From positions 186,001 through 250,000 of the forward strand of contig NZ_AUGP01000025.1 of assembly GCF_000422725.1 (NCBI RefSeq): DNA of 64,000 nt, given 5' to 3'. The position numbers were made by a program, and so were the translations under genes. Source of the stretch: Flavobacterium subsaxonicum WB 4.1-42 = DSM 21790 (GTDB lineage Bacteria; Bacteroidota; Bacteroidia; Flavobacteriales; Flavobacteriaceae). The notes under the pieces were generated by a model. The model saw only the letters and a list, made by a program, of their open reading frames with translations. It was not told where the DNA came from and ran no database searches. Shown in pieces: positions 7,980 to 17,088 of this stretch. How positions within the stretch are numbered: the stretch's first letter is position 1; each line of letters opens with the position of its first letter.

Positions 7980-10937
7980 TTAGAAGTTTACATTAAGGCC
8001 TAACGTATACGTTCTTGGCCTTGGGTAAAGGTTATTATCTACACCACCCGAAATTTCAGGGTCTATACCATCGTAATCTGTTACAATAAATACGTTTTGT
8101 ACAGCACCTGTAATCCTCATAGTACTGCCTTCAGAAAATACATTTTTAAACGTGTAACCAAGGGTTACGTTGTCCATTCTTAAAAATGATGCATTTTGTA
8201 CGTAGTAGTCAGACTCGTATCTTGGATTTGCAAAATTGGTATTAAGCACATCTGAATGTACGTTATTTAGGTAATTACCGTTTGTTGGTAATGCTACAGC
8301 CTGGTTGCCTATGTTAGAAAACACGTTGTTGTAGTTGTAATTACCCCAGCTGCCCCTAAAACTCATAGATAACCACCAGTTTTTGTAAGACACATCGGTA
8401 TTAAAGCCATAAAATACATCGGCAGATGGTTTCCTGAAGTGGTATTTGTCTTCAGAGTTTATAATGCCATCATTGTTTCTGTCTACATAAACGCCATCTA
8501 ACGGTTTGCCGCTGGCATCATAAGCCTGCTCAAATACAAAATAAGAGTTAGGAGCATAGCCTACCTGGTTGTTTTGTACAGATGTACCTGTACCACCGGT
8601 AATTGTGCCTACGTTATATCCTGGAAAGCCCGGTGTATCCTGATTGCTAAGTTTAGTAATTTCTGAGTTTTGGAAAGTCATGTTACCACCAACCCTCCAC
8701 GTAAGGTTGTCTGTTTTTACTGGGTATACATCTACACTTAGCTCTAAACCTTTGTTATCCATATCGCCAATGTTGTAAAATGCACCATTACTAAAGTTAA
8801 CACCTTGTGGGTTTTGTGCATATACAATAAGGTCGTTAGTTTTACGGGTATAGTATTCTACAGCACCGGTAATACGGTTGTTAAATAAGCCAAAGTCTAC
8901 ACCAAAGTTTAAGGTTTTTGTTTCTTCCCATTTAAGGTCTTCATTATAAGCCAGTGGCCTGAATGTTGTAGAGTAAATTGGGTTGCCGGATGCATCATAA
9001 CCAATTTGGTACAATGCAGTAGTTGTAGATTGCTGGTACAATGGTACGGCAGGATATCTTACACCTGTATCTTGCTGGCCTGTAATACCCCAACTGGCGC
9101 GTAGTTTTAAGTCGTTAACAACTTTGCTGTCTTTTAAAAAATCTTCTTCGTTTATTTTCCATGCAACTGCTGCTGCCGGAAAATAACCCCAACGGTTATC
9201 TTCTGTAAAACGAGACGATCCGTCTGTCCTAAAAGAGGCGTTAAGTATGTACTTATCTGCAATTGTAAAGGTTGCCCTTCCAAAAAATGATTGCAGGTTT
9301 AAGCGCTCTGCCGTTGAAATATTCTGGTTGGTAATATTGTTTGCATAGCTATAATTAGAACCACCATTTTCGTATCTAAAATCCTGATAGTTATAACCAC
9401 CTGTAACATCTAAGGTAGATTTTATAGACTCTAAATACTTATTGTAGTTAAAGTACAAATCCATAACTTTATTTTTGTTGGTTTGTGTATTTTCATACGT
9501 GCTACCAGCCTCGGCAGGTACTACATAATCCTGGTCTACACCACCATACGTACGGCCAGAAGAATAATCGTAACCAAAGTTAGCAATAAGTTTAAGGTCT
9601 TCTAAAGAATGTACTTTGTATTCAAACTGTGCGTTACCAATACTCCTGAAAGAGTTACCAAAATTATGCTTCTGCTCTATTATAGATACCGGGTTTCTAC
9701 TCGCATTAACATCATATCCATCTCCGGTAGCATTAGTCCACTGAAAGTAGTTGCCCCATGCATTTTCCTGGCGCACCGGCTGTGTAGGGTCAAAAGCTAC
9801 AGCAGATCCAATAGCACCTTTATCGCTATAATTGTTATGCATCATAGACGATTTACTGTTAACGTCTATTTTAAGGTGATTATCCCAAAAGTTACCGCTA
9901 AGGTTAGCACCAATAGTAGTACGCTTAAAGTTATCTTTATCTAAAAGGCCGCTCATATCTGTATATCCCACAGATGTTCTGTACGTAATATTTTCAGAAC
10001 CTCCAGATAAAGCTATATTGTGGTCTGTACCAAAGGCAGTTCTGTATATTTGTTTTTGCCAGTCGGTATTTGCAGTGCCAAGTAAACCTTTTTGGGTATC
10101 GCTACCGTAGGTGTTTACAAAAGTGCGATATTCATCGGCTGTAAGGGCATCTACAGTTTTAACTACTTCGCTAACCTGAAAGTTACCGTTGTAGGTTACC
10201 TGCATTTCGCCGCTTTTACCTTTTTTAGTTGTAATTATAATTACACCATTAGAGGCACGGGAACCGTATATTGCTGTAGCAGCGGCATCTTTTAAAACCG
10301 TCATGCTGGCAATATCGTTCTGGTTTATAGCAGCAAGGGCATTCCTGCCACCAATTGCGCCACCACCGCCTACCTCTACAGGTACGCCGTCAATAACATA
10401 TAAAGGATCGCTGTTAGCATTTAAAGATGCCCCGCTCCTTATTCTTACTAAAGACCCGCCGCCCGGCTCTCCACCGCCGTTAGTTACCTGTAAACCGGCA
10501 ACGCGACCCTGTAGTAGCTGCTCTGCACCTACAATTGGTCCTTTTTGAAACTGCTCTGCAGTAACATTGGTTAGGGCGCCTGTAGCGTCTTTTTTAGTTG
10601 TTGTTCCATACCCTATAACTACTACTTCCTGTAATTGTGTGGCATCTTCTTTTAGAGTTACGTCTAAAGAGGCTTGCCCGGTATAGTTTAATACCTGGTT
10701 TGCAAAGCCTAAATAGCTAAACTCAATGCTGCTTGGGTTAGCAACATTTGTAAGTGTATACTTACCATCCAAATCGGTCGCGGTGCCGTTTTGTGTGCCC
10801 TGCACAATTACATTAACCCCGGGAATGGGTTCCCCGGTTGTATTATCACGAACGGTTCCTGTTAATGTGCTCTGAGCGAGTACACTTACCGGAAGCATAA
10901 GTAATAAAAGTAGTAACTTTTGATACATAGTTTTCAT
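7980..10937 (-). CDS. susC: SusC/RagA-family TonB-linked outer-membrane transporter
   Basis: 985 residues. Signal peptide (1-21), an N-terminal carboxypeptidase-regulatory-like domain (about 22-105, LTGTVRDNTTGEPIPGVNV), a plug domain with RIRSGASLNANSDPLYVIDG and NGVIIITTKKG, and a 22-strand barrel ending in YTLGLNVNF. It imports oligosaccharides with SusD, energised by TonB. First gene of the minus-strand operon, divergent from the LacI-family gene; the 215-base gap holds candidate operators. Confidence 0.96.
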   Translation of the reverse strand: MKTMYQKLLLLLLMLPVSVLAQSTLTGTVRDNTTGEPIPGVNVIVQGTQNGTATDLDGKYTLTNVANPSSIEFSYLGFANQVLNYTGQASLDVTLKEDATQLQEVVVIGYGTTTKKDATGALTNVTAEQFQKGPIVGAEQLLQGRVAGLQVTNGGGEPGGGSLVRIRSGASLNANSDPLYVIDGVPVEVGGGGAIGGRNALAAINQNDIASMTVLKDAAATAIYGSRASNGVIIITTKKGKSGEMQVTYNGNFQVSEVVKTVDALTADEYRTFVNTYGSDTQKGLLGTANTDWQKQIYRTAFGTDHNIALSGGSENITYRTSVGYTDMSGLLDKDNFKRTTIGANLSGNFWDNHLKIDVNSKSSMMHNNYSDKGAIGSAVAFDPTQPVRQENAWGNYFQWTNATGDGYDVNASRNPVSIIEQKHNFGNSFRSIGNAQFEYKVHSLEDLKLIANFGYDYSSGRTYGGVDQDYVVPAEAGSTYENTQTNKNKVMDLYFNYNKYLESIKSTLDVTGGYNYQDFRYENGGSNYSYANNITNQNISTAERLNLQSFFGRATFTIADKYILNASFRTDGSSRFTEDNRWGYFPAAAVAWKINEEDFLKDSKVVNDLKLRASWGITGQQDTGVRYPAVPLYQQSTTTALYQIGYDASGNPIYSTTFRPLAYNEDLKWEETKTLNFGVDFGLFNNRITGAVEYYTRKTNDLIVYAQNPQGVNFSNGAFYNIGDMDNKGLELSVDVYPVKTDNLTWRVGGNMTFQNSEITKLSNQDTPGFPGYNVGTITGGTGTSVQNNQVGYAPNSYFVFEQAYDASGKPLDGVYVDRNNDGIINSEDKYHFRKPSADVFYGFNTDVSYKNWWLSMSFRGSWGNYNYNNVFSNIGNQAVALPTNGNYLNNVHSDVLNTNFANPRYESDYYVQNASFLRMDNVTLGYTFKNVFSEGSTMRITGAVQNVFIVTDYDGIDPEISGGVDNNLYPRPRTYTLGLNVNF

Positions 10938-10970
10938 ACAAGTTGTTTAGGTTAAAATTTGGGTTTTAAT

Positions 10971-10988
10971 GCTTATAAATTCACTTCA
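10971..10988. promoter_or_regulatory. Shared 18-bp element, copy 1 (susC leader)
   Basis: GCTTATAAATTCACTTCA on the plus strand, 17 of 18 identical to the sequence at 12298-12315 before the plus-arm operon. It is flanked by the inverted heptamers TTTTAAT (10964-10970) and ATTAAAA (10992-10998). It lies 34 bases upstream of the susC start. Probably a DNA operator, because the two copies face opposite ways relative to their genes. Confidence 0.5.
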
Positions 10989-11020
10989 GAGATTAAAATT
11001 ATCTAAAAAGAGTATACAAA

Positions 11021-11056
11021 AAAACGTTTTCGTGAAATGAGGGTAACGCAAACGTT
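11021..11056. promoter_or_regulatory. Candidate LacI-type CG-centred palindromes
   Basis: AAAACGTTTT (11021-11030) and CAAACGTTGT around AACGTT (11051-11056), 28 bp centre to centre, lie between divergent susC and the LacI-family gene. LacI-family operators are commonly CG-centred palindromes, so these are candidate sites for the neighbouring regulator. AACGTT also occurs by chance nearby, so support is modest. Confidence 0.35.
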
Positions 11057-11152
11057 GTCGTGTTGAAAACTTTTAAGTTTATGGCTCTTAAAACAGAAAT
11101 ATTCGAAATTTTATTTACCTTTATTTGTAATTCAATAATTTTCTATCCCAAA

Positions 11153-12175
11153 ATGAAAAGAAAGGTCACTTTAAAGCAAATTGCCAGAGAACTGGACGTG
11201 TCTATATCTACAGTTTCTAAGTCATTGAGAAACAGCCCGGAGATAAGCGAAGACACTAAACTAAAGGTACAGGCTTTTGCGAAATTATACAACTACAGGC
11301 CCAACAATATTGCCCTGAGCCTTAAGAATAAAAAAACCAAAACAATTGGTATAATCATACCCGAAATTGTACACCATTTTTTTGCCACCGTTATTAGCGG
11401 AATAGAGCAGGTAGCTAACGAAAATGGCTACAACGTAATTGTGTGCCTTAGCAACGAAAGTTTTGATAAAGAGGTAATAAATATGGAGATGCTGGCCACC
11501 GGCAGTACCGATGGTTTTATTATGTCGCTGTCTAAAGAAACCCAGCAAAAAAAGGATTTCCATCATATAGAAGAGGTTATAAACCAGGGTATGCCCGTTG
11601 TAATGTTTGACCGTATTACTAACGATGTGCTTTGCGATAAGGTTATTATAGACGACCAGCGCGCTGCCTACGAGGCGGTTGACTTTTTAATTGCCAAACA
11701 GTTTAAAAACGTGGCACTGGTTACCACGGTAGACTATGTTAGCGTGGGCAAGCTGCGTACCGATGGCTATGTTAATGCCCTGCGCGACCACGACCTGCCT
11801 GTAGAGGACGATATGATAGTTAAAATTGAAGATATAGAGAATTGTGCCTCTAAAATTGAGAAGCTGCTATTAGAAAAGAAACCTGACGCTATTTTTGCCG
11901 TAAACGAGCTTTTTGCGGTTACCAGTATTAAGCTGGCTACCAAAATGGGCATCCGTGTGCCGGAAGATCTGTCTGTAATTGGGTTTACCGATGGCATTAT
12001 ATCGCAATTTTCGAGCCCGAGCATAACCACTGTTAGCCAGAATGGTATAAAAATGGGTGGCCGTGCCGCACAAATGCTTATCGACAGGCTGGAACTGGAA
12101 GAAGAAAACGAACAATACACTACAGAACTTATAGAAACACATTTGGTAGAACGCGAATCTACGTCAACGTTGTAG
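11153..12175 (+). CDS. LacI-family transcriptional regulator of the starch locus
   Basis: 340 residues. An N-terminal helix-turn-helix (VTLKQIARELDVSISTVSKS, residues 4-23) with the hinge YRPNNIALSL is followed by a periplasmic-binding-protein-like effector domain (about 62-335). The frame is open from 11060, but the ATG at 11153 puts the HTH at the N-terminus as in the family; the upstream part is hydrophobic and unlike a regulator. Sitting between the two arms, it probably controls both, with a maltodextrin-derived sugar as effector (inference). Sus loci of Bacteroides use a SusR-type regulator instead. Confidence 0.9.
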   Translation: MKRKVTLKQIARELDVSISTVSKSLRNSPEISEDTKLKVQAFAKLYNYRPNNIALSLKNKKTKTIGIIIPEIVHHFFATVISGIEQVANENGYNVIVCLSNESFDKEVINMEMLATGSTDGFIMSLSKETQQKKDFHHIEEVINQGMPVVMFDRITNDVLCDKVIIDDQRAAYEAVDFLIAKQFKNVALVTTVDYVSVGKLRTDGYVNALRDHDLPVEDDMIVKIEDIENCASKIEKLLLEKKPDAIFAVNELFAVTSIKLATKMGIRVPEDLSVIGFTDGIISQFSSPSITTVSQNGIKMGGRAAQMLIDRLELEEENEQYTTELIETHLVERESTSTL

Positions 12176-12215
12176 TTTGCTGTAAACTATTAGTTACCAT
12201 AACGTTAAAAATGAT

Positions 12216-12244
12216 ATTCCGGCCTCAGTGCCGGAATTTTTTTA
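12216..12244 (+). terminator. Terminator of the LacI-family gene
   Basis: Perfect 8-bp stem ATTCCGGC/GCCGGAAT with a 6-base loop followed by a T-run, 40 bases after the regulator stop codon. Confidence 0.8.
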
Positions 12245-12275
12245 TCCTAAAAAGTTTTTCACATCAAAAAATAAG

Positions 12276-12283
12276 TATATTTG
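12276..12283 (+). promoter_or_regulatory. Promoter -7 box of the maltose utilisation operon
   Basis: TATATTTG fits the Bacteroidota -7 consensus TAnnTTTG exactly. A T-run at 12255-12259 sits near the -33 position but lacks the TTG core. It would give a leader of about 90 bases before the transporter ATG. Confidence 0.5.
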
Positions 12284-12290
12284 CCTTAAC

Positions 12291-12351
12291 TATCAAAGCT
12301 TATAATTTCACTTCAACCAATTATAGTTTTGATAAGCCATACGCGCTTATC
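12291..12351 (+). promoter_or_regulatory. Leader with two mutually exclusive hairpins
   Basis: Hairpin 1 pairs TATCAAA (12291-12297) with TTTGATA (12328-12334), plus TATAATT (12301-12307) with AATTATA (12319-12325). Hairpin 2 pairs GATAAGC (12331-12337) with GCTTATC (12345-12351) and is followed by GTTTT. The two share bases 12331-12334, so only one can form. Could be an attenuator, a protein-binding leader or overlapping DNA operators. Confidence 0.4.
12298..12315. promoter_or_regulatory. Shared 18-bp element, copy 2 (transporter leader)
   Basis: GCTTATAATTTCACTTCA, differing at one base from the element at 10971-10988 in front of susC. It begins 14 bases after the -7 box of the plus-arm operon, a position where a bound repressor would block initiation. 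Confidence 0.5.
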
Positions 12352-12377
12352 GTTTTAATAATCATTAAATTACGATA

Positions 12378-13967
12378 ATGGAAAAGCGTAAATTAGGTTT
12401 CTGGGAAATCTGGAACATGAGTTTCGGTTTCTTAGGGATACAAATGGGCTTTGCACTCCAAAATGCCAACGTTAGCAGGATTTTTCAAACGTTGGGCGCC
12501 GAGATAGATGATATTCCGGCACTTTGGGTAGCAGCCCCGCTCACCGGGTTAATTGTACAACCCATCATCGGTTACTTTAGCGACAGGACATGGACCAGGC
12601 TGGGCCGCAGGAAACCCTACTTTCTTGCAGGTGCCTTATTGGCATCAGTCGCGCTTTTCATTATGCCAAACTCTCCGGTACTGTGGTTTGCGGCCGGTAT
12701 TTTATGGATGCTCGATGCCTCTATAAACATAACTATGGAGCCCTTTAGGGCTTTTGTAGGCGATGTACTGTCCGAAAAACAACGTACCACCGGTTTTGCC
12801 ATGCAAAGCTTTTTTATAGGCCTTGGTGCCTATGTGGCAAGCAAGCTGCCCAACATACTTACGTATTACAATGTAAGTAATGTGGCCCCGGCAGGGCAAA
12901 TACCGGACTCAGTTAAATATTCTTTTTACATTGGTGGTGCTGCTTTTATCATATCGGTACTGGTAACCATTTTTACAACCAAAGAATACAGCCCGGCAGA
13001 ACTGGAAGCTTTTGAAAAGGCTGAAGCCGATGAATACCATACAGAAGAACGCCCCGCATCTTGGTTTACCGCAAACGGCAAGCGCCATTTGCTAATAGGT
13101 TTGCTAACTCTCGCCCTCGGTTTACTGTTTTCGTACTTTGTATATGCTTACGATCTTAAAAAAGATCTTTACGTACTATCGCTTGGCCTTATTGGGCTTG
13201 GTGGTGCAGCACTTATTATATCGGGACTTTTTCAAAAAGCAGGCAATTACCACAATGGTTTTGTAACCATTATGAACGATTTCCAGTTTATGCCAACGGT
13301 AATGAAACAACTTGCCATAGTGCAGTTTTTTACGTGGTTCGCGCTTTTTTCTATGTGGATTTACACTACCGGTGCCGTTACCGAACATATTTTTAAAACC
13401 ACCGATACTACATCTGTAGCCTACAATACAGGGGCCAATGTAGTTAACGAAATGTTTGCCAACTACAATCTTGTTGGCGCCATTGCAGCCTTTTTACTGC
13501 CGCTTATAGCAAAAAGAACAAGCCGCAAGTTTACCCACTTTTTAGCACTTACCGCAGGTGGGCTCGGGCTGGCATCCATTTACTTTTTAGGAAATGCCGG
13601 TACGTTTAACGATGTTATCTTTAGGATAGGGTCGGCCGACTCGTATTTTAACTTCACGTTTTACATGTACGACATTTCTATGCTGGGTGTGGGCATAGCC
13701 TGGGCCAGTATACTTTCCATTCCGTTTGCCATGCTCTCGGGCGCATTGCCTGCCTCAAAAATGGGATATTACATGGGGGTGTTTAACTTTTTTGTGGTAA
13801 TACCGCAATTGCTGGCAGCCTCAATACTAGGCTTCCTGGTTTCTTTCTTCTTTCATAACGAACCCATATATGCCCTTTTAATAGGTGGCGTGTCTATGGT
13901 GGTGGCCGGCTTTATGGCCCTAATGGTTAACGATAAAGCAAACATCAACATCAATCAATCAAAATAA
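12378..13967 (+). CDS. MFS sugar transporter (SLC45/maltose type)
   Basis: 529-residue inner-membrane permease. The N-terminus (FWEIWNMSFGFLGIQMGFAL) and the loop GYFSDRTWTRLGRRKPYF between TM2 and TM3 match the SLC45-like maltose/sucrose symporters of the major facilitator superfamily. About 12 membrane segments are visible, with a long loop near 205-235. It probably brings maltose or short maltodextrins into the cytoplasm for the downstream phosphorylase. First gene of the operon; its stop overlaps the next start by one base. Confidence 0.9.
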   Translation: MEKRKLGFWEIWNMSFGFLGIQMGFALQNANVSRIFQTLGAEIDDIPALWVAAPLTGLIVQPIIGYFSDRTWTRLGRRKPYFLAGALLASVALFIMPNSPVLWFAAGILWMLDASINITMEPFRAFVGDVLSEKQRTTGFAMQSFFIGLGAYVASKLPNILTYYNVSNVAPAGQIPDSVKYSFYIGGAAFIISVLVTIFTTKEYSPAELEAFEKAEADEYHTEERPASWFTANGKRHLLIGLLTLALGLLFSYFVYAYDLKKDLYVLSLGLIGLGGAALIISGLFQKAGNYHNGFVTIMNDFQFMPTVMKQLAIVQFFTWFALFSMWIYTTGAVTEHIFKTTDTTSVAYNTGANVVNEMFANYNLVGAIAAFLLPLIAKRTSRKFTHFLALTAGGLGLASIYFLGNAGTFNDVIFRIGSADSYFNFTFYMYDISMLGVGIAWASILSIPFAMLSGALPASKMGYYMGVFNFFVVIPQLLAASILGFLVSFFFHNEPIYALLIGGVSMVVAGFMALMVNDKANININQSK

Positions 13968-14620
13968 TGAGTCAGAGAGCATTTATATTCGACCTCGATG
14001 GGGTAATTGTAGATACTGCAAAATACCACTACCTGGCCTGGCAAAAAATAGCCGGCAGGTTAGGTATCGATTTTACGCATGAACATAACGAACTGCTAAA
14101 AGGCGTTAGCCGCATACGATCGTTAGATATTATACTGGGGCTTGGCAACGTAGAAGCATCTCAGGAAGATAAAGACAAATGGCTGGTAGAAAAGAACGAA
14201 GATTATCTTAACTACATAGTAAACATGAAAGCCGATGAAATTTTAGTGGGCGTAGTGCCGGTGCTGGAATTTTTAAGGCAAAACAATCAGCCAATAGCAT
14301 TAGGATCGGCAAGTAAAAATGCCAGGCCAATTTTAGAAAAAGTAGGCATACTGCACTTTTTTGATGCTATTGTAGACGGTAACGATGTTACCAACGCCAA
14401 ACCGGACCCCGAAGTATTTTTAAAAGCAGCACAACTGGTAGGTATGCCTGCCGAAGGCGCTGTAGTATTCGAAGATTCGGTTGCAGGCATACAGGCCGCT
14501 AACATTGCGGGTATGGTAAGCATAGGCATTGGAGACAAGGCTATACTTAACGAAGCCCAACACAACGTTAACGACTTTACAGAAATTAGTACTGATTTTT
14601 TACAAACTTTAGTTAATTAA
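13967..14620 (+). CDS. pgmB: Beta-phosphoglucomutase
   Basis: 217-residue HAD-superfamily enzyme that converts beta-glucose 1-phosphate to glucose 6-phosphate. Motif I FDLDGVIVD gives nucleophile Asp9 and acid/base Asp11. The cap motif LKGVSRIRSL is typical of beta-phosphoglucomutase. Motif II is GSASKNA, and NAKPDPEVF and FEDSVAGIQAA carry motifs III and IV. It overlaps the transporter by one base and is followed 4 bases later by maltose phosphorylase, the enzyme that makes its substrate. Confidence 0.93.
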   Translation: MSQRAFIFDLDGVIVDTAKYHYLAWQKIAGRLGIDFTHEHNELLKGVSRIRSLDIILGLGNVEASQEDKDKWLVEKNEDYLNYIVNMKADEILVGVVPVLEFLRQNNQPIALGSASKNARPILEKVGILHFFDAIVDGNDVTNAKPDPEVFLKAAQLVGMPAEGAVVFEDSVAGIQAANIAGMVSIGIGDKAILNEAQHNVNDFTEISTDFLQTLVN

Positions 14621-14624
14621 TACA

Positions 14625-16934
14625 ATGAACCAGGATTATATAGTACCGGATAATTGGAGTATAATAGAAGAAGGATTTGATGCCGAGAGGGTAAAATCGT
14701 CCGAGAGCCTGTTCAGCATAGGTAACGGTGCCATGGGGCAGCGTGCCAATTTTGAGGAAAGCTACTCTGGCCATACCTTTCAGGGCAGTTACATAGCGGG
14801 TATTTATTACCCCGACAAAACAAAGGTGGGCTGGTGGAAAAACGGCTACCCGGAGTATTTTGCAAAAGTATTAAACGCACCCAGCTGGATTGGGATAGAT
14901 ATAGAAATTAACGGCGAAAGCCTGGACCTTGCCAAATGCAGCGAGGTAGTAAACTTTAGGCGCGAGCTTAACATGAAAGAAGGCTGGTACAATCGCTCTT
15001 TTGAAGCTGTACTGCCAAGTGGTGCCGAAATTAAGGTTAACGTAACAAGATTTTTGTCTGTTAACAATGATGAGCTTGGCGTTATTAAATATGAGGTTAC
15101 CCCAATAAACCGCGCAGCACAAATTACCTACAAACCGTATGTAGATGCAGGCGTTAAAAACATGGATGCCAACTGGGAAGAAACCTTTTGGGAACCGTTA
15201 GACGTTAAGCACAATGCTAACGAAGGCTTTGTAACAGCACGCACTTTTAAAACGCATTTTAATGCGGCTACCTACATGCATAACAGCATTTTGCTGAATG
15301 GTAACGATTTGCAGGTGCTACCCACCAATGTAGAAACATCTAAAGATAAAGTACAGTTTAGCTACACGGTAGAGGCTAATATGGGCGAAACCGCTGCCAT
15401 TGTTAAGTTTGGGGGCTACACAGTATCGCTTAACCATGATAACGAAGCGCTTATAGATGCGGCTAAAAATGTAATCACTTCGGCGAAAGCCAAAGGATAT
15501 GATGCTTTGTTAGAAGAGCAAAAACAGGCATGGGCATCTATTTGGGAAATGGCCGATATTACCATAGAGGGCGATGTAAAAGCGCAGCAGGGTATCCGTT
15601 TTAATATTTTCCAGTTAAACCAAACGTACTTGGGTAAAGACCCAAGGCTAAACATAGGCCCTAAAGGCTTTACCGGAGAAAAATACGGCGGCAGTACCTA
15701 TTGGGATACCGAGGCGTATTGCATTCCGTTTTACATGGCTACCAAAGACCAGCAGGTGGCGCGTAACCTGTTAACGTACCGCCACAACCAATTGGGCAAG
15801 GCAATAGAAAATGCTGCCAAACTGGGCTTTAATAATGGTGCGGCACTGTACCCAATGGTTACCATGAACGGCGAAGAGTGCCATAACGAGTGGGAAATTA
15901 CGTTTGAAGAAATTCACCGTAACGGGGCTATTGCCTTTGCTGTTTACAATTACTACCGCTTTACAGGAGATTACAGCTACATTCCTGAAAAAGGACTGGA
16001 AGTACTTATTGGTATTGCCCGTTTCTGGCACCAGAGGGCTACGTTCTCGTCGGCTAAAAACAAGTACATGATTCTTGGTGTAACCGGCCCTAACGAATAC
16101 GAAAATAACGTAAACAATAACTTTTATACTAACTACATTGCTAAGTGGTGTATCGATTATACGGTAGACCAGATTACTAAGGTTAAAGACGAATATGCAG
16201 CCGATTTCGACCGTATTATGGCATTGGCTAACTTAAATGCTGATGAGATAAGGCAATGGAAGAAAGTAGCTGATGATATGTATTTTCCGTTCTCAGAAGA
16301 GCATGGGGTATACCTTCAGCAAGACGGCTTTTTAGATAAAGAGTTAGTGCCGGTAAGCCAGTTAGACCGTTCGCAGCGCCCTATTAACCAAAAATGGAGC
16401 TGGGACAGGATACTGCGTTCGCCGTACATTAAACAGGCCGATGTATTACAGGGCTTCTACTTTTTTGAAGACCATTTTACCAAAGACCAGCTTGAAAAGC
16501 ACTTTGAATTTTACGAGCCGTTAACGGTGCATGAGTCGAGCTTATCGCCATGCGTACACTCTATACAGGCAGCAGGCCTGGGCAGGATGGAGCAGGCATA
16601 TACGTTCTACTTACGTACATCGCGCCTTGACCTTGATGATTACAATAAAGAAGTGGAAGAAGGCCTGCACATTACCAGTATGGCCGGTACCTGGATGAGT
16701 ATTGTAGAAGGTTTTGGCGGCATGCGCGTTAAAAATGATACGCTGCACTTTGAACCAAGAATACCGGAACAGTGGAAAGGCTACTCGTTTAACATCAACT
16801 TCCGCAACCAGGTACTAAAAGTATCGGTTTATCCGGGCGAAACCCGTTTTACGCTGGAAGGCGATAGAGAGCTTACCGTTGTAGTAAACGGAAAAGAAGT
16901 TGCCGTACAGCCTAATACGCTGGTAACGGTTTAA
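14625..16934 (+). CDS. GH65 maltose phosphorylase
   Basis: 769-residue cytosolic glycoside phosphorylase. It splits maltose with phosphate into beta-glucose 1-phosphate and glucose. The N-terminal beta-sandwich contains ESLFSIGNGAMGQRANFEE; the (alpha/alpha)6 barrel shows GEKYGGSTYWDTEAYCIPFY, the general acid Glu in TGPNEYENN (about residue 491) and QKWSWDR. The C-terminal part contains HESSLSPCVHSI and SMAGTWMSIVEGFGGMR. No signal peptide. Other GH65 phosphorylases (kojibiose, trehalose) are alternatives, but the pgmB and GH13 neighbours favour maltose. Confidence 0.92.
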   Translation: MNQDYIVPDNWSIIEEGFDAERVKSSESLFSIGNGAMGQRANFEESYSGHTFQGSYIAGIYYPDKTKVGWWKNGYPEYFAKVLNAPSWIGIDIEINGESLDLAKCSEVVNFRRELNMKEGWYNRSFEAVLPSGAEIKVNVTRFLSVNNDELGVIKYEVTPINRAAQITYKPYVDAGVKNMDANWEETFWEPLDVKHNANEGFVTARTFKTHFNAATYMHNSILLNGNDLQVLPTNVETSKDKVQFSYTVEANMGETAAIVKFGGYTVSLNHDNEALIDAAKNVITSAKAKGYDALLEEQKQAWASIWEMADITIEGDVKAQQGIRFNIFQLNQTYLGKDPRLNIGPKGFTGEKYGGSTYWDTEAYCIPFYMATKDQQVARNLLTYRHNQLGKAIENAAKLGFNNGAALYPMVTMNGEECHNEWEITFEEIHRNGAIAFAVYNYYRFTGDYSYIPEKGLEVLIGIARFWHQRATFSSAKNKYMILGVTGPNEYENNVNNNFYTNYIAKWCIDYTVDQITKVKDEYAADFDRIMALANLNADEIRQWKKVADDMYFPFSEEHGVYLQQDGFLDKELVPVSQLDRSQRPINQKWSWDRILRSPYIKQADVLQGFYFFEDHFTKDQLEKHFEFYEPLTVHESSLSPCVHSIQAAGLGRMEQAYTFYLRTSRLDLDDYNKEVEEGLHITSMAGTWMSIVEGFGGMRVKNDTLHFEPRIPEQWKGYSFNINFRNQVLKVSVYPGETRFTLEGDRELTVVVNGKEVAVQPNTLVTV

Positions 16935-16944
16935 TTAATTTGAT

Positions 16945-17074
16945 AACCTGCAAGGTCTTTAAGGCCTTGCAGGTTTAATAAAAATATATACTTACAAGGT
17001 TTTTAAAACCTTGCAGGAGCATAAACTGCATTGCTCTCGCTCCCCTCTCTTTTGGAGAGGGGCTGGGGGTGAGG
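16945..17074. repeat. Three palindromic repeat elements between GH65 and GH13 genes
   Basis: Element 1: AACCTGCAAGG (16945-16955) pairs with CCTTGCAGGTT (16965-16975). Element 2: CAAGGTTTT (16995-17003) pairs with AAAACCTTG (17005-17013), then CAGG, so it shares the CAAGG/CCTTGCAGG core of element 1. Element 3: CCCCTCTC (17042-17049) pairs with GAGAGGGG (17055-17062), followed by GGGGGTGAGG. Element 3 looks like an interspersed repeat seen in Flavobacteriia intergenic regions (recalled, not searched). Element 1 may also weaken readthrough from the GH65 gene. Confidence 0.55.
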
Positions 17075-17088
17075 CCAAAACAACAACA

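Noticed and set aside
17011..17088. N-terminal extension of the SusA-like GH13 gene
   Set aside because: It translates repeat DNA and would put 26 residues in front of a normal signal peptide.
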